Assembly (NCBI GenBank): GCA_002167555.2
Contig: NHDL02000001.1
Coordinates: forward strand, 131,005-195,004
Reading direction: 5' to 3'
DNA: 64,000 bases
From: Deltaproteobacteria bacterium TMED58
GTDB lineage: Bacteria; Desulfobacterota_D; UBA1144
The position numbers and the translations under genes are program-made. The notes beneath the pieces were generated by a model. That model was not told where the DNA came from. It saw nothing but the letters and a program-made list of their open reading frames with translations, and searched no databases. This document shows, one piece after another, positions 56,374 through 63,679 of this stretch; the stretch's first letter is position 1; each line of letters opens with the position of its first letter.

Positions 56374-56451
56374 TCAGGTTGAGTTAGAGACAAAATTGTT
56401 TGTCTCACGTAGAAAGCTAAGAGATTAGCACTAAAACTCAACTTTTTTTTT
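56374..56451 (+). ncRNA. Candidate compact structured RNA (three-way junction with U-tract)
   Basis: Three nested stems: P1 GTTGAGTT (56378-56385) with AACTCAAC (56435-56442); P2 GAGACAAA (56387-56394) with TTTGTCTC (56399-56406), loop ATTG; P3 GCTAA (56416-56420) with TTAGC (56425-56429), loop GAGA (a GNRA tetraloop). The joining segment is ACGTAGAAA. P1 is followed directly by nine T's (56443-56451). A promoter-like TTGACA lies upstream and no gene follows on this strand, so it is a small RNA candidate or an elaborate terminator of the 55362-56330 gene. Class not recognised. Confidence 0.5.
56435..56451 (+). terminator. Intrinsic terminator U-tract paired by P1
   Basis: The 3' strand of P1 (AACTCAAC) runs straight into TTTTTTTTT. 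On the - strand no U-tract follows the same hairpin, so it should terminate + strand transcription only. Confidence 0.6.
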
Positions 56452-56461
56452 CGCCTTTTTT

Positions 56462-57082
56462 CTAGTCACCATGCAATCCACACTCTCTTTTTTCTTCCAC
56501 CTTAGTGGGGTCAAAATAATCATACTCATTCTCTAGTGAGTATTCTTTTAAGTAATTATCTAAATCCTTGTCTGACGAGTAGTAAAAGGGACATGCTTTT
56601 ATCAAACCACTCTTGGTTTGACTAATAACATCGATAGTGTCTCTAAAGTTTGTTTGACCTTTCCTTAAGTTTGTTATCCAAAGATTAGGGCTTAATTCTT
56701 CCATCGCCCTTCGGAAGGGCTCGAGTTTAACTTGTTCTGTAAACTCTTTATGAATTGGATCATTAATACTTGGAATTCCACCCATAATAATATCTCTAAA
56801 TTCTTTTGTAAGCTTGGGGGCATATATATGAATATTAAGGTTAAATCTCTTTATAATCTTTTCCGCATATGTATAAGTAGCCTTGGTGTTGTAACCTGTG
56901 TCGCACCAAACTACTTTAATCTCAGGCATTACCGTGGAGCATAAATGAAGTATTGTGCATTCATAGGGTCTAAAGTTAGTAGTTAAAATAGGATTTTCAT
57001 ATTGATTTAGGGCCCACCTGACTATCTCATCTGGTCTTTTATTTTTTAACTTATTATTGAGATCAATAATATTTTCATTCAT
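56462..57082 (-). CDS. cysH: Phosphoadenylyl-sulfate reductase family protein (variant CysH)
   Basis: Reduces PAPS (or APS) to sulfite. 206 residues. Seen: an alpha-hydrolase/PP-loop fold, VVWCDTGYNTKATYTYAEKI, VKLEPFRRAMEEL, LWITNLRKGQTNFRDTIDVI (LRxxQTxxR block), KACPFYY and the C-terminal KVEEKRECGLH with the catalytic Cys. Two points are unusual: the N-terminal PP-loop region reads PILTTNFRPYECTILHL instead of the usual SFGAED-like loop, and the CC...CxxC cluster ligands of APS reductases are absent. Last gene of the cys operon, 4-bp ATGA overlap with the permease. Confidence 0.87.
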   Translation of the reverse strand: MNENIIDLNNKLKNKRPDEIVRWALNQYENPILTTNFRPYECTILHLCSTVMPEIKVVWCDTGYNTKATYTYAEKIIKRFNLNIHIYAPKLTKEFRDIIMGGIPSINDPIHKEFTEQVKLEPFRRAMEELSPNLWITNLRKGQTNFRDTIDVISQTKSGLIKACPFYYSSDKDLDNYLKEYSLENEYDYFDPTKVEEKRECGLHGD

Positions 57083-58062
57083 TTTGATACCTCAATTAGA
57101 ATATTGGTTATTAGAAAAGCTATAACGATGCATGCGATTGGAGCTAGAACCCAAAAAGATACTATTTGGAAAACACTTTTCTTTTTAAAGGTTTCTCTAA
57201 AACCAGAAGTTGAACAAGAAAAACCTATTATTCCCGAAGTTATTATTTCTGCCATAGATATAGGTATCCCGTAGAGAGATGCTATTGCAAGAAAAGCTCC
57301 ACCAGTAAAGTTTACAGATATTGCTCTTATAACAGAGAGTGATGTTATATTGGTTGCAATATTTTCAATAATCCTTCCACCAAAGATTAACGCTCCAAAT
57401 GCCATAAAAAAACCTGAAATAAGTGCGGCATCATTTGCAGTAATTAGGTTAAGTCCCACAATTGGCGCTGCAGCATTAGCAGCGTTATTCGCACCTGCAA
57501 AAAGAGCTAGAAAGCATGCGGAGGAAATCAATAGGAATTTTAAAGTAGAGCTAATTTTTTGTGTTCTTCTTCCATCTAGACTAATTAACTTATCAATTAA
57601 TTCAAAATAAATGTATTTACCTATTAGATAATTTAGTAACCAAATGGCGATAGGTGTAGCTATCCACCAAGCCACAATTTCAATCATTTTTTCTATATTT
57701 AGGGTATTGAATCCTAGTCCTATACCAAATATTGTGCAAACAACTATATGAGTTGTAGCTATTGGGATTTTAAATTTATTCGCCGCTAAGATTGATAAAA
57801 TTGGAATTATCAAAATCAAATAAATGAAATAGTAATTTAATTTTATAAATTCTATGCTTAATAATCCTCTTCCAACTGTTGCAACAACATCTTCGCCAAA
57901 TAGTGAGGCTCCCATGAAAACAAATATAAAAGCTAAAGAAACGGTTCCAAGTTTTGACATTATTTTAGCGCCAAACACCGTAGACATTGAAGAGGCTGCA
58001 TTATTTGCTCCAACATTGAAGGCTAGTACCAAGCTCAATATTGAGATTATGAAAACTTCCAT
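57079..58062 (-). CDS. PiT-family permease, probably sulfate (CysP-type)
   Basis: An inner-membrane transporter of the inorganic phosphate transporter family, 327 residues with about ten helices. The duplicated family signature is present as LAFNVGANNAASSMSTVFGA near the N-terminus and LFAGANNAANAAAPIVGL in the second half. Position between cysN and cysH makes sulfate the likely substrate, as for B. subtilis CysP; phosphate is the alternative. Start ATG shares a base with the cysN stop (TAATG). Confidence 0.88.
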   Translation of the reverse strand: MEVFIISILSLVLAFNVGANNAASSMSTVFGAKIMSKLGTVSLAFIFVFMGASLFGEDVVATVGRGLLSIEFIKLNYYFIYLILIIPILSILAANKFKIPIATTHIVVCTIFGIGLGFNTLNIEKMIEIVAWWIATPIAIWLLNYLIGKYIYFELIDKLISLDGRRTQKISSTLKFLLISSACFLALFAGANNAANAAAPIVGLNLITANDAALISGFFMAFGALIFGGRIIENIATNITSLSVIRAISVNFTGGAFLAIASLYGIPISMAEIITSGIIGFSCSTSGFRETFKKKSVFQIVSFWVLAPIACIVIAFLITNILIEVSK

Positions 58063-59315
58063 TAATTAATGATTCCTGCAGCAACTGTATTATTTGAATC
58101 AGTATCAATAATTATGAATGAGCCTAATACTTTGTTAGATTCATAAGTATCAAAAACAATATCATTTTGAACTTTTATTATCACATTACCAATATCGTTC
58201 ATTTTAATTGAATCCTCTGACTGTATTTTTTCAAGCGATTCAATATTAATTTTATCCACAACTTCTTTAATTAAGATTTTTGAAATTTTATTACTATGTT
58301 TTATAAGATATTTTTTGTTAGGGTCAAGTTCTTCGTCGCTCATCCAGCATATTTGAGCCGAAATTGTACTATCTATCCTAGGGTTATAATTTAATGATGT
58401 AACCGTATCTCCTCTTGAGATTTGAAGCTCATCTTTTATCAATAATGTTCCTGATTGATTTTTGGTTATTTTATTTGTATTTGAGCCTGATACTATAATA
58501 TTTTTTATTTCAGATTCTTTCTTACCTGGAAGAATACGAATTTTATCTCCAATTTTAAATTCTCCAGAAGCTGTCATTCCCATGTAACCACGAAAATCAT
58601 TAATTTCGTCATTATCAACTCTAGATACCAATTGAACAGGGAATGATGAATGACTTGATTCATCATTAGAATGTACAACAGTGTTTTCTAGCATACTTAA
58701 TAATGTTTCCCCTTTATACCAAGGTAAATTATCCCTTCTTTTGACAATCATATCTCCATGGAGCGCAGAAATTGGAATAAATTTTATGGATTTTATAGAT
58801 AATTTTTTTGCAATTTGATTAAATTCATTTTTGATTGAAAAAAATTTTTTTTCACTATATTCAATAAGATCCATTTTATTTACAGCAACAATTATATCTT
58901 TGATACCCAGCAAATAGCTTATATATAAATGCCTTCTAGATTGTTCTAATACACCTTTTCTAGAATCAATTAATATTATAGCTAGATTTGAATTGCTAGC
59001 ACCAGTGAACATATTTCTAGTGTATTCTTCATGTCCAGGAGTATCGGCTATTATGAATTTTCTTTTTGTAGTAGAGAAGTATCTGTAAGCTACATCAATC
59101 GTAATCCCTTGCTCTCTTTCATCTTTTAAACCATCGGTTAGATGAGCAAGATCAATATTTTTTTGATTTTTCAATTTCGAGTCATTTTCTAATGCTTCAA
59201 GTTGATCTGAAAATATTCCTTTCGAATCATAAAGTAACCTACCTATTAAAGTTGATTTTCCATCATCTACACTTCCAGCTGTAGCAAATCTAAGTATTCC
59301 AATTGAATCTTTCAA
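58062..59315 (-). CDS. cysN: Sulfate adenylyltransferase subunit 1 (GTPase)
   Basis: GTPase that drives the CysD-catalysed activation of sulfate to APS. Elongation-factor-like motifs: G1 GSVDDGKSTLIG, G2/switch region REQGITIDVAYRYF, G3 DTPGHEEYT, G4 VNKMDL, G5 ISAL. The C-terminus has beta-barrel domains but no fused APS kinase (CysC) domain. The start is probably TTG 59315, one base after the cysD stop, giving 417 residues. The longer frame from 59363 would overlap cysD by 47 bp and add a basic, non-homologous leader. Confidence 0.93.
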   Translation of the reverse strand: MKDSIGILRFATAGSVDDGKSTLIGRLLYDSKGIFSDQLEALENDSKLKNQKNIDLAHLTDGLKDEREQGITIDVAYRYFSTTKRKFIIADTPGHEEYTRNMFTGASNSNLAIILIDSRKGVLEQSRRHLYISYLLGIKDIIVAVNKMDLIEYSEKKFFSIKNEFNQIAKKLSIKSIKFIPISALHGDMIVKRRDNLPWYKGETLLSMLENTVVHSNDESSHSSFPVQLVSRVDNDEINDFRGYMGMTASGEFKIGDKIRILPGKKESEIKNIIVSGSNTNKITKNQSGTLLIKDELQISRGDTVTSLNYNPRIDSTISAQICWMSDEELDPNKKYLIKHSNKISKILIKEVVDKINIESLEKIQSEDSIKMNDIGNVIIKVQNDIVFDTYESNKVLGSFIIIDTDSNNTVAAGIIN

Positions 59316-59316
59316 T

Positions 59317-60201
59317 TTAAAAATAACCTTCCTTTTTTTTATCTTCCATAGAATTTGAACCATGATCTATAATTCTTGTCTCTCTTTCACTTCTCTTTGC
59401 TCTGATTGTCTCTTCTATTATCATGTCAATATTAGTTGCATTAGACTTTACGGCGCCTGTACATGGCATACAGCCAAGTGTTCTAAATCTCGAGTTGACC
59501 TCTGTTAAATCAGAATTTTTATTTTCTTCACTAGGTATTAAATTTTTACCTTTTAATACCATCTTTCTTTTTTTTGAGAAATATAATGGAGTAATTTTTA
59601 TTTTTTCATGTTTAATGTAATTCCAAATATCAGATTCTGTCCAACTCGATAAAGGAAAAATTCTTACCGATTCGTTTTCATCTATTTCTGCATTGAAAAT
59701 ATTCCATAATTCAGGTTTTTGAGACTTAGGATTCCATTGTCCAAAAGAATCTCTAAAAGAAAATACTCTTTCTTTTGCTCTTGATTTTTCTTCATCCCTT
59801 CTGGCTCCACCTATAGCAGCATTGAAATTATACTTACTGAGTGCATTCAATAGAGCCTGAGTTTTTAGAGCACCACAACACTTCGCTATTCCGTTTTTTG
59901 CTGGATGAAAACCTTTTTTAATAGCTTCTTCATTACGATGAACAATGAGCTTTGCTCCGATTTCTTTAGTAAACGAGTCTCGGAATTCATACATCTCTCT
60001 AAACTTGTACCCCGTATCTACATGTAGAAGAGGAAACGGTATTCTAGATGGATAAAAAGCTTTTCTAGCCAAATGGAGCATAACACTAGAGTCTTTTCCC
60101 ACAGAATAAAGCATCACAGGGTTAGTAAATTCAGCTACTACCTCTCTTAATATAAATATTGCCTCACTTTCTAGTTCTTTTAGATAGGAATTCGTACTCA
60201 T
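59317..60201 (-). CDS. cysD: Sulfate adenylyltransferase subunit 2
   Basis: Catalytic adenylyltransferase that makes APS from sulfate and ATP with CysN. PP-loop is MLYSVGKDSSVMLHLA (residues ~30-45). Other blocks: FPLLHVDTGYKFREMYEFRD, CCGALKTQAL, GARRDEEKSRAKERVFSFRD, FPLSSWTESDIWNYI and RTLGCMPCTGAV. Length of 294 residues is typical. Start ATG lies against the cysI stop (TAAATG). Confidence 0.96.
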   Translation of the reverse strand: MSTNSYLKELESEAIFILREVVAEFTNPVMLYSVGKDSSVMLHLARKAFYPSRIPFPLLHVDTGYKFREMYEFRDSFTKEIGAKLIVHRNEEAIKKGFHPAKNGIAKCCGALKTQALLNALSKYNFNAAIGGARRDEEKSRAKERVFSFRDSFGQWNPKSQKPELWNIFNAEIDENESVRIFPLSSWTESDIWNYIKHEKIKITPLYFSKKRKMVLKGKNLIPSEENKNSDLTEVNSRFRTLGCMPCTGAVKSNATNIDMIIEETIRAKRSERETRIIDHGSNSMEDKKKEGYF

Positions 60202-61893
60202 TTATATGACCTCTTTCCTTAAAAGTTCAAAATCAGTTCTATTGCAAAAATCTCCAAAAGGCTCTTCCTCTGCATTTTTATTTTTTTTCCAATAATTAAC
60301 TAATTTTGAAATTTTATATGCAAGCTCGCTATCATCTACGAGTTCCATGAACAACTTGTTCAATCGAGTTCCGTAAAAATCTCCACCTAAATATATATTA
60401 TATTTTTTTGCTGTGGCACCAATTAAACCTACCTCTGATACAGGTGGTCTTGAACAAGAATTAGGGCAACCACTCATTCTAATTTTTATTTTTTCGTCCC
60501 CTAGTCCCATATGTTCTAGCTCATCTATAAGAGAAGGTAAGAATCTTTCAGCTTCGGCTACGGCTAAACTACACGTAGGAAGTGCAGGGCATGCCATCGA
60601 CGCTAACCTCAAATTAGAATATCTTTCATTAGTATCAATATTATGCTCTGCTAACATTTCCTTGATACCCTCAACATTTTGTTTATCAATATTTACAAGA
60701 ATTAAGTCCTGAGTAGCTGTTAATCTTGTCTCCACATTGTATTTCTTTATTATTTTTGCCAAGCCTGATTTTAACTTCACAGAACCTTTGTCTTTAATTC
60801 TTCCATTCTCAACAAAGATTCCACAATAAAACTTCCCTGTTTGTTTTTGTTTATGCCAACCGTAGTAATTATCAATTTTCGTTAAAGACTTTTTTATGTA
60901 TTCATTAAGCTTAAATCCAATTCTTAGTTCAAGTTCTGCTCGAAACTTATTTACTCCCCAATTTTCTAGTAAATATTTCATTCTAGCTTGCTTTCTATCA
61001 GTTCTAACTCCATAATCTCTTTGAATACTAATTATTCCTTTGACTACATCAATAACTTGATCTTCTTCACACATACCTAATTCATCTGCTAACCTTGGAA
61101 AAGTTTGTGATTGTCGATGATGGCTTCCCAACCCACCACCAACTAAAATATTAAAGAATTTCTTATCACCATCTATAACAGGGAGTATTCCAATATCCTG
61201 TGTATAGATATCTATAGAATTATCCAGCTGATGTCCTACTCCTATCTTAAATTTCCTAGGCAAGTATGTTTTTTTATAGAGTGAATCTTCTTCAATTTTA
61301 TCCTTATTTATTTTAGTATTTATTTTTTCACCATCTACCCATATTTCATAATATCCTTTAGATTTTGCCAGAGTCTCTTTATCAATCTCTTTTGCAAGCG
61401 ATTGTGCATCATAACTAAAATCTTCTCTAATATCCGAAATTGGAGAGGCAACGGTGTTTCGTACAATATCACCACAAGCACCATAAGAAGTTATTAGATT
61501 TTTATTTAAGGTATTAACTAGTTCTTTTAAATTTTTTTTGCCAATTCCATGAAATTGAAAACATTCTCTAGTTGTTATTCTTAATGTTGGATTTGCCCAC
61601 TTACTTGTGATTTCATCCATTATTAGCCATTGTTCAGGTGTTATGTTTCCTCCACCTGGGTTTTTTGTTCTAATCATAAAACTATAATCCTTTTCTTGCT
61701 TGGCCTTCATCAAAGCCTTTCTTTTATCTCTATCATCTTGCTGGTAAATTCCATGGAATTTTAAGACTTGTTGATTATCACCTGTAAATTTTATGGACTC
61801 AGAATCCATTAGTTCTTCATGAATCGTACCTCTCAATCCATTACTTGATTCTTTAATTCCTTCATTTTTTACTAGCTTTAATTCTTTTTTCAT
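60202..61893 (-). CDS. cysI: Sulfite reductase hemoprotein (siroheme, [4Fe-4S])
   Basis: Reduces sulfite to sulfide with six electrons. 563 residues from ATG 61893, which has GGAGAGG just upstream; the frame opening at TTG 61905 would run through that site. Seen: an N-terminal half with VLKFHGIYQQDDRDKR, FMIRTKNPGGGNI, LRITTRECFQFHGI, ACGDIVRNTVASPIS and NILVGGGLGSHHRQ. The cluster/siroheme ligands are in MACPALPTCSLAVAEAERF and RMSGCPNSCSRP. Electron donor is undetermined, since no cysJ is nearby. Translation is preceded by the long structured leader described separately. Confidence 0.95.
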   Translation of the reverse strand: MKKELKLVKNEGIKESSNGLRGTIHEELMDSESIKFTGDNQQVLKFHGIYQQDDRDKRKALMKAKQEKDYSFMIRTKNPGGGNITPEQWLIMDEITSKWANPTLRITTRECFQFHGIGKKNLKELVNTLNKNLITSYGACGDIVRNTVASPISDIREDFSYDAQSLAKEIDKETLAKSKGYYEIWVDGEKINTKINKDKIEEDSLYKKTYLPRKFKIGVGHQLDNSIDIYTQDIGILPVIDGDKKFFNILVGGGLGSHHRQSQTFPRLADELGMCEEDQVIDVVKGIISIQRDYGVRTDRKQARMKYLLENWGVNKFRAELELRIGFKLNEYIKKSLTKIDNYYGWHKQKQTGKFYCGIFVENGRIKDKGSVKLKSGLAKIIKKYNVETRLTATQDLILVNIDKQNVEGIKEMLAEHNIDTNERYSNLRLASMACPALPTCSLAVAEAERFLPSLIDELEHMGLGDEKIKIRMSGCPNSCSRPPVSEVGLIGATAKKYNIYLGGDFYGTRLNKLFMELVDDSELAYKISKLVNYWKKNKNAEEEPFGDFCNRTDFELLRKEVI

Positions 61894-61928
61894 ATTCCTC
61901 TCCAAATTTTTTTTATTAAAATGCTTTG

Positions 61929-61995
61929 CTAATTTGATATGAATAAAACCATTCCTTAGAAATGAAGTACTTACTTGATTGAAATATCAAATTAG
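61929..61995 (-). promoter_or_regulatory. 12-bp inverted repeat in the cys leader
   Basis: Arms 61929-61940 and 61984-61995 are perfectly complementary (12 bp; on the - strand CTAATTTGATAT and ATATCAAATTAG). The 43-nt loop contains a smaller hairpin, CATTTC-TAA-GGAATG. It begins 13 nt after the stop of the Cys-rich leader ORF and ends 36 nt before the cysI ATG. AATTTG occurs in the upstream arm and again just before the cysI ribosome site (61908-61903), so the CAAATT arm has two mutually exclusive partners, as expected of an attenuator. No U-tract follows, so control would be on translation or mRNA processing. Confidence 0.55.
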
Positions 61996-62008
61996 TATTA
62001 TTTTGTTA

Positions 62009-62092
62009 TTAGTTACAACAACAAGAGCTTGATTGATTAATACAGCATAAATTTTTATCATTTAAGGATAAAAAGGTTTTGAAAATAAACAT
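62009..62092 (-). CDS. Cysteine-rich leader peptide of the cys operon (uORF)
   Basis: A 27-codon ORF on the - strand, ATG 62092-62090 to TAA 62011-62009, followed directly by a second TAA. A Shine-Dalgarno GGAG (62102-62099) lies 6 nt upstream. Residues 1-15 are ordinary (MFIFKTFLSLNDKNL), then come C16-C17 and C24-C25-C26 in SSSCCCN: five Cys codons in the last 12. It is upstream of cysI, the first gene of the sulfate assimilation operon. This is the form of an amino-acid-sensing attenuator peptide: low Cys-tRNA would stall ribosomes at the Cys run. Polycysteine leader ORFs are known in mycobacteria; this one is in a different gene context. Confidence 0.6.
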   Translation of the reverse strand: MFIFKTFLSLNDKNLCCINQSSSCCCN

Positions 62093-62115
62093 AACAAACT
62101 CCGCAAATTAATTTG

Positions 62116-62195
62116 TAACTCTAAGAGGAAAGACAAACCAGATGTATGTCTTTGCTCTGTTTAGCAGTTATTTAAGGTCGCTGCAAGTAGAGTTA
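62116..62195 (-). promoter_or_regulatory. Structured 5' leader RNA of the cys operon (three-way junction)
   Basis: On the - strand, P1 is TAACTCTA (62195-62188) with TAGAGTTA (62123-62116), 8 bp. P2 is GCAG (62184-62181) with CTGC (62167-62164) and a 13-nt loop. P3 is AGAG-C-AAAGACA (62158-62147) with TGTCTTT-C-CTCT (62135-62124), 11 bp with one C-C mismatch. It starts about 9 nt from the predicted transcription start and ends 14 nt before the uORF ribosome site. It matches no riboswitch class I can recognise (no S-box or cobalamin-box consensus). A palindrome CAAATTAATTTG (62115-62104) follows. Could instead be read on the + strand toward trhO. Confidence 0.5.
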
Positions 62196-62210
62196 AATGA
62201 CGACGAATCA

Positions 62211-62240
62211 ATTATAGCACTATTTATTATTGAACATCAA
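62211..62240 (-). promoter_or_regulatory. Promoter of the cys operon (extended -10)
   Basis: On the - strand TGCTATAAT (62219-62211) is a perfect extended -10. TTGATG (62240-62235, 4 of 6 to consensus) is an 18-nt-spaced -35. Predicted start is near 62204, giving a leader of about 310 nt before cysI, exceptional for this compact window. Confidence 0.65.
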
Positions 62241-62262
62241 GTTTTTTTAAAAAATATTTAAT

Positions 62263-63192
62263 ATGATATATTATTTTTCTATGGATAATTCTAATTTTGA
62301 GATAATTAGTTTTTATAAGTTTATCAACTTAAAATTTACAAATAAATTAAAAGATGAGCTTTATGTAATTTGCAAGAAAAATTCTATTCTAGGAACAGTA
62401 ATTCTTTCAAAAGAGGGAGTAAATGGGATGTTGGCAGGCTCTAAAGATTCTATTGAATTGATAACTAGTTTTTTTATCAAACACGGTGTTTTGATTGATG
62501 ATTTTAAGTTTTCAAGCTCAGTAACTAAGCCTTTTCATAGGTTGAGAATAAAAATAAAAAAGGAAATTATTAGTCTCGGTCACCCCGAGCTATCTAATCC
62601 AAATGAACTGGTTGGGAAGTACGTTGAACCCGAGGATTGGAATAAATTAATTGAGGAAGAAAATGTTGTTCTAATTGATACTAGAAATAAGTATGAAACC
62701 TCTATTGGAACATTTAAAAATGCAATCGTACCACCTTTGAGAAATTTTAAAGAATTTCCTAACTTTATTAAAAAAAATGATCTTAATAAAAATTCTAAAA
62801 TCGCTATGTTCTGTACTGGTGGAATAAGATGTGAGAAAGCTAGCTCATATTTACTGAAGTCAGGTTTTAAGGAAGTCTTACATTTGCATGGAGGAATAAT
62901 AAAATATTTGGAAACAGTTCCCTCAGAAGACTCTAAGTGGGAAGGTGAATGTTTTGTCTTTGATAATAGAGTTTCGGTAGAACAAAATCTTAAACAAGGT
63001 ACCTACTTAAACTGTAATGGGTGTGGTGAACCTCTTAAAAAAGAAGAGGTTTTAAGCCCAAAATATAGAAAAGGAGTTTCATGTCCTAAATGTTATAATA
63101 GTTTGACAAAAAAGAAAATACAAAAATCATCAGAAAGACAAAAACAAATTGAATTATCAAAATTAAGGGGAGAGGTACATATAGGTGAGTAG
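62263..63192 (+). CDS. trhO: tRNA uridine(34) hydroxylase TrhO (YceA-type rhodanese protein)
   Basis: Oxygen-dependent hydroxylation of U34 in tRNA. Layout: an N-terminal acylphosphatase-like domain (FYKFINLKFTNKL, LSKEGVNGMLAGS), a rhodanese domain (~120-215) with LIDTRNKYETSIGTF and the active-site Cys in AMFCTGGIRCEKASSYLL, and a C-terminal CxxC zinc-like region (LNCNGCGEPLKKEE, CPKC). 309 residues from ATG 62263. ATG 62281 (MDNSNFEII) is an alternative, since neither has a good ribosome site. The GTG of the next gene overlaps its stop by 8 bp. Confidence 0.92.
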   Translation: MIYYFSMDNSNFEIISFYKFINLKFTNKLKDELYVICKKNSILGTVILSKEGVNGMLAGSKDSIELITSFFIKHGVLIDDFKFSSSVTKPFHRLRIKIKKEIISLGHPELSNPNELVGKYVEPEDWNKLIEEENVVLIDTRNKYETSIGTFKNAIVPPLRNFKEFPNFIKKNDLNKNSKIAMFCTGGIRCEKASSYLLKSGFKEVLHLHGGIIKYLETVPSEDSKWEGECFVFDNRVSVEQNLKQGTYLNCNGCGEPLKKEEVLSPKYRKGVSCPKCYNSLTKKKIQKSSERQKQIELSKLRGEVHIGE

Positions 63193-63679
63193 GTTATTAA
63201 TCTTTTTGATTTCCATATTCTTTTTTTCCTGTGATTCTAACGAACAAGTATATCAGGCACAAGGAGAATTTATAAACTCTAATAATATCAAAATAGGGAC
63301 AGTTGAAATAGTTCAACAAGGGAGTGGGTCAAATTTTAGAATACATCTCGATACTCTCCTCCCAGGCTACTATGCAATGCATATTCATAAAAATGGCAAA
63401 TGTGAATCACCAGAATTCTTAAGTGCGGGTGATCATCATGGATTAAAGCCTAACGGCTCATTCTCTGGAGACTTTAAACCTATTCATGTTAAAAATGAAG
63501 TTAGCAAATATACTGGTAAGCTCAAAAAGTTTAGCCAAATAATCTTCTTAAAGGATATCTATCTGAATCCCGATTTAGAATCTACCATTATGGATAAAGA
63601 TGGTTCTGCTATTATTATTCATGAAAATGAAAATGGTGGTAAACGGATTGCTTGCGCTAATATTGTAAAAAAGTCTTAA
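63185..63679 (+). CDS. Exported Cu/Zn superoxide dismutase-like protein with degenerate zinc site
   Basis: 164 residues, starting at GTG 63185 inside the end of trhO. N-terminal signal LLIFLISIFFFSC suggests a lipoprotein (Cys16). The SOD_Cu fold is recognisable: AMHIHKNGKCESP (Cu ligands H66, H68; disulfide C73), LSAGDHHGL (bridging-His position H84 or H85), SGDF (D96, Asp83 position), AIIIHENENGGKRIAC (Cu ligand H146, active-site Arg, disulfide C157). The two further zinc histidines expected in the HPHG...HxGD segment are missing. It may be a Cu-only SOD, or a copper-binding protein without dismutase activity. Confidence 0.8.
   Translation: MSRLLIFLISIFFFSCDSNEQVYQAQGEFINSNNIKIGTVEIVQQGSGSNFRIHLDTLLPGYYAMHIHKNGKCESPEFLSAGDHHGLKPNGSFSGDFKPIHVKNEVSKYTGKLKKFSQIIFLKDIYLNPDLESTIMDKDGSAIIIHENENGGKRIACANIVKKS

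Noticed and set aside
56378-56442. Hammerhead ribozyme
   Set aside because: There is no CUGAUGA plus GAAA core in the right junctions, although a GAAA-like segment occurs before P3.
56435-56461. Terminator for cysH on the - strand
   Set aside because: The U-tract is only on the + strand; reading from cysH the run is A-rich and precedes the hairpin.
59316-59363. Longer cysN start at ATG 59363
   Set aside because: It would overlap cysD by 47 bp and add a basic leader with no homology; TTG 59315 just after the cysD stop is better.
62116-62195. S-box (SAM-I) riboswitch
   Set aside because: The three-way junction lacks the GGuGGAGGGACuGGCCC and GGCAACC core sequences and the fourth helix, so it cannot be called SAM-I.
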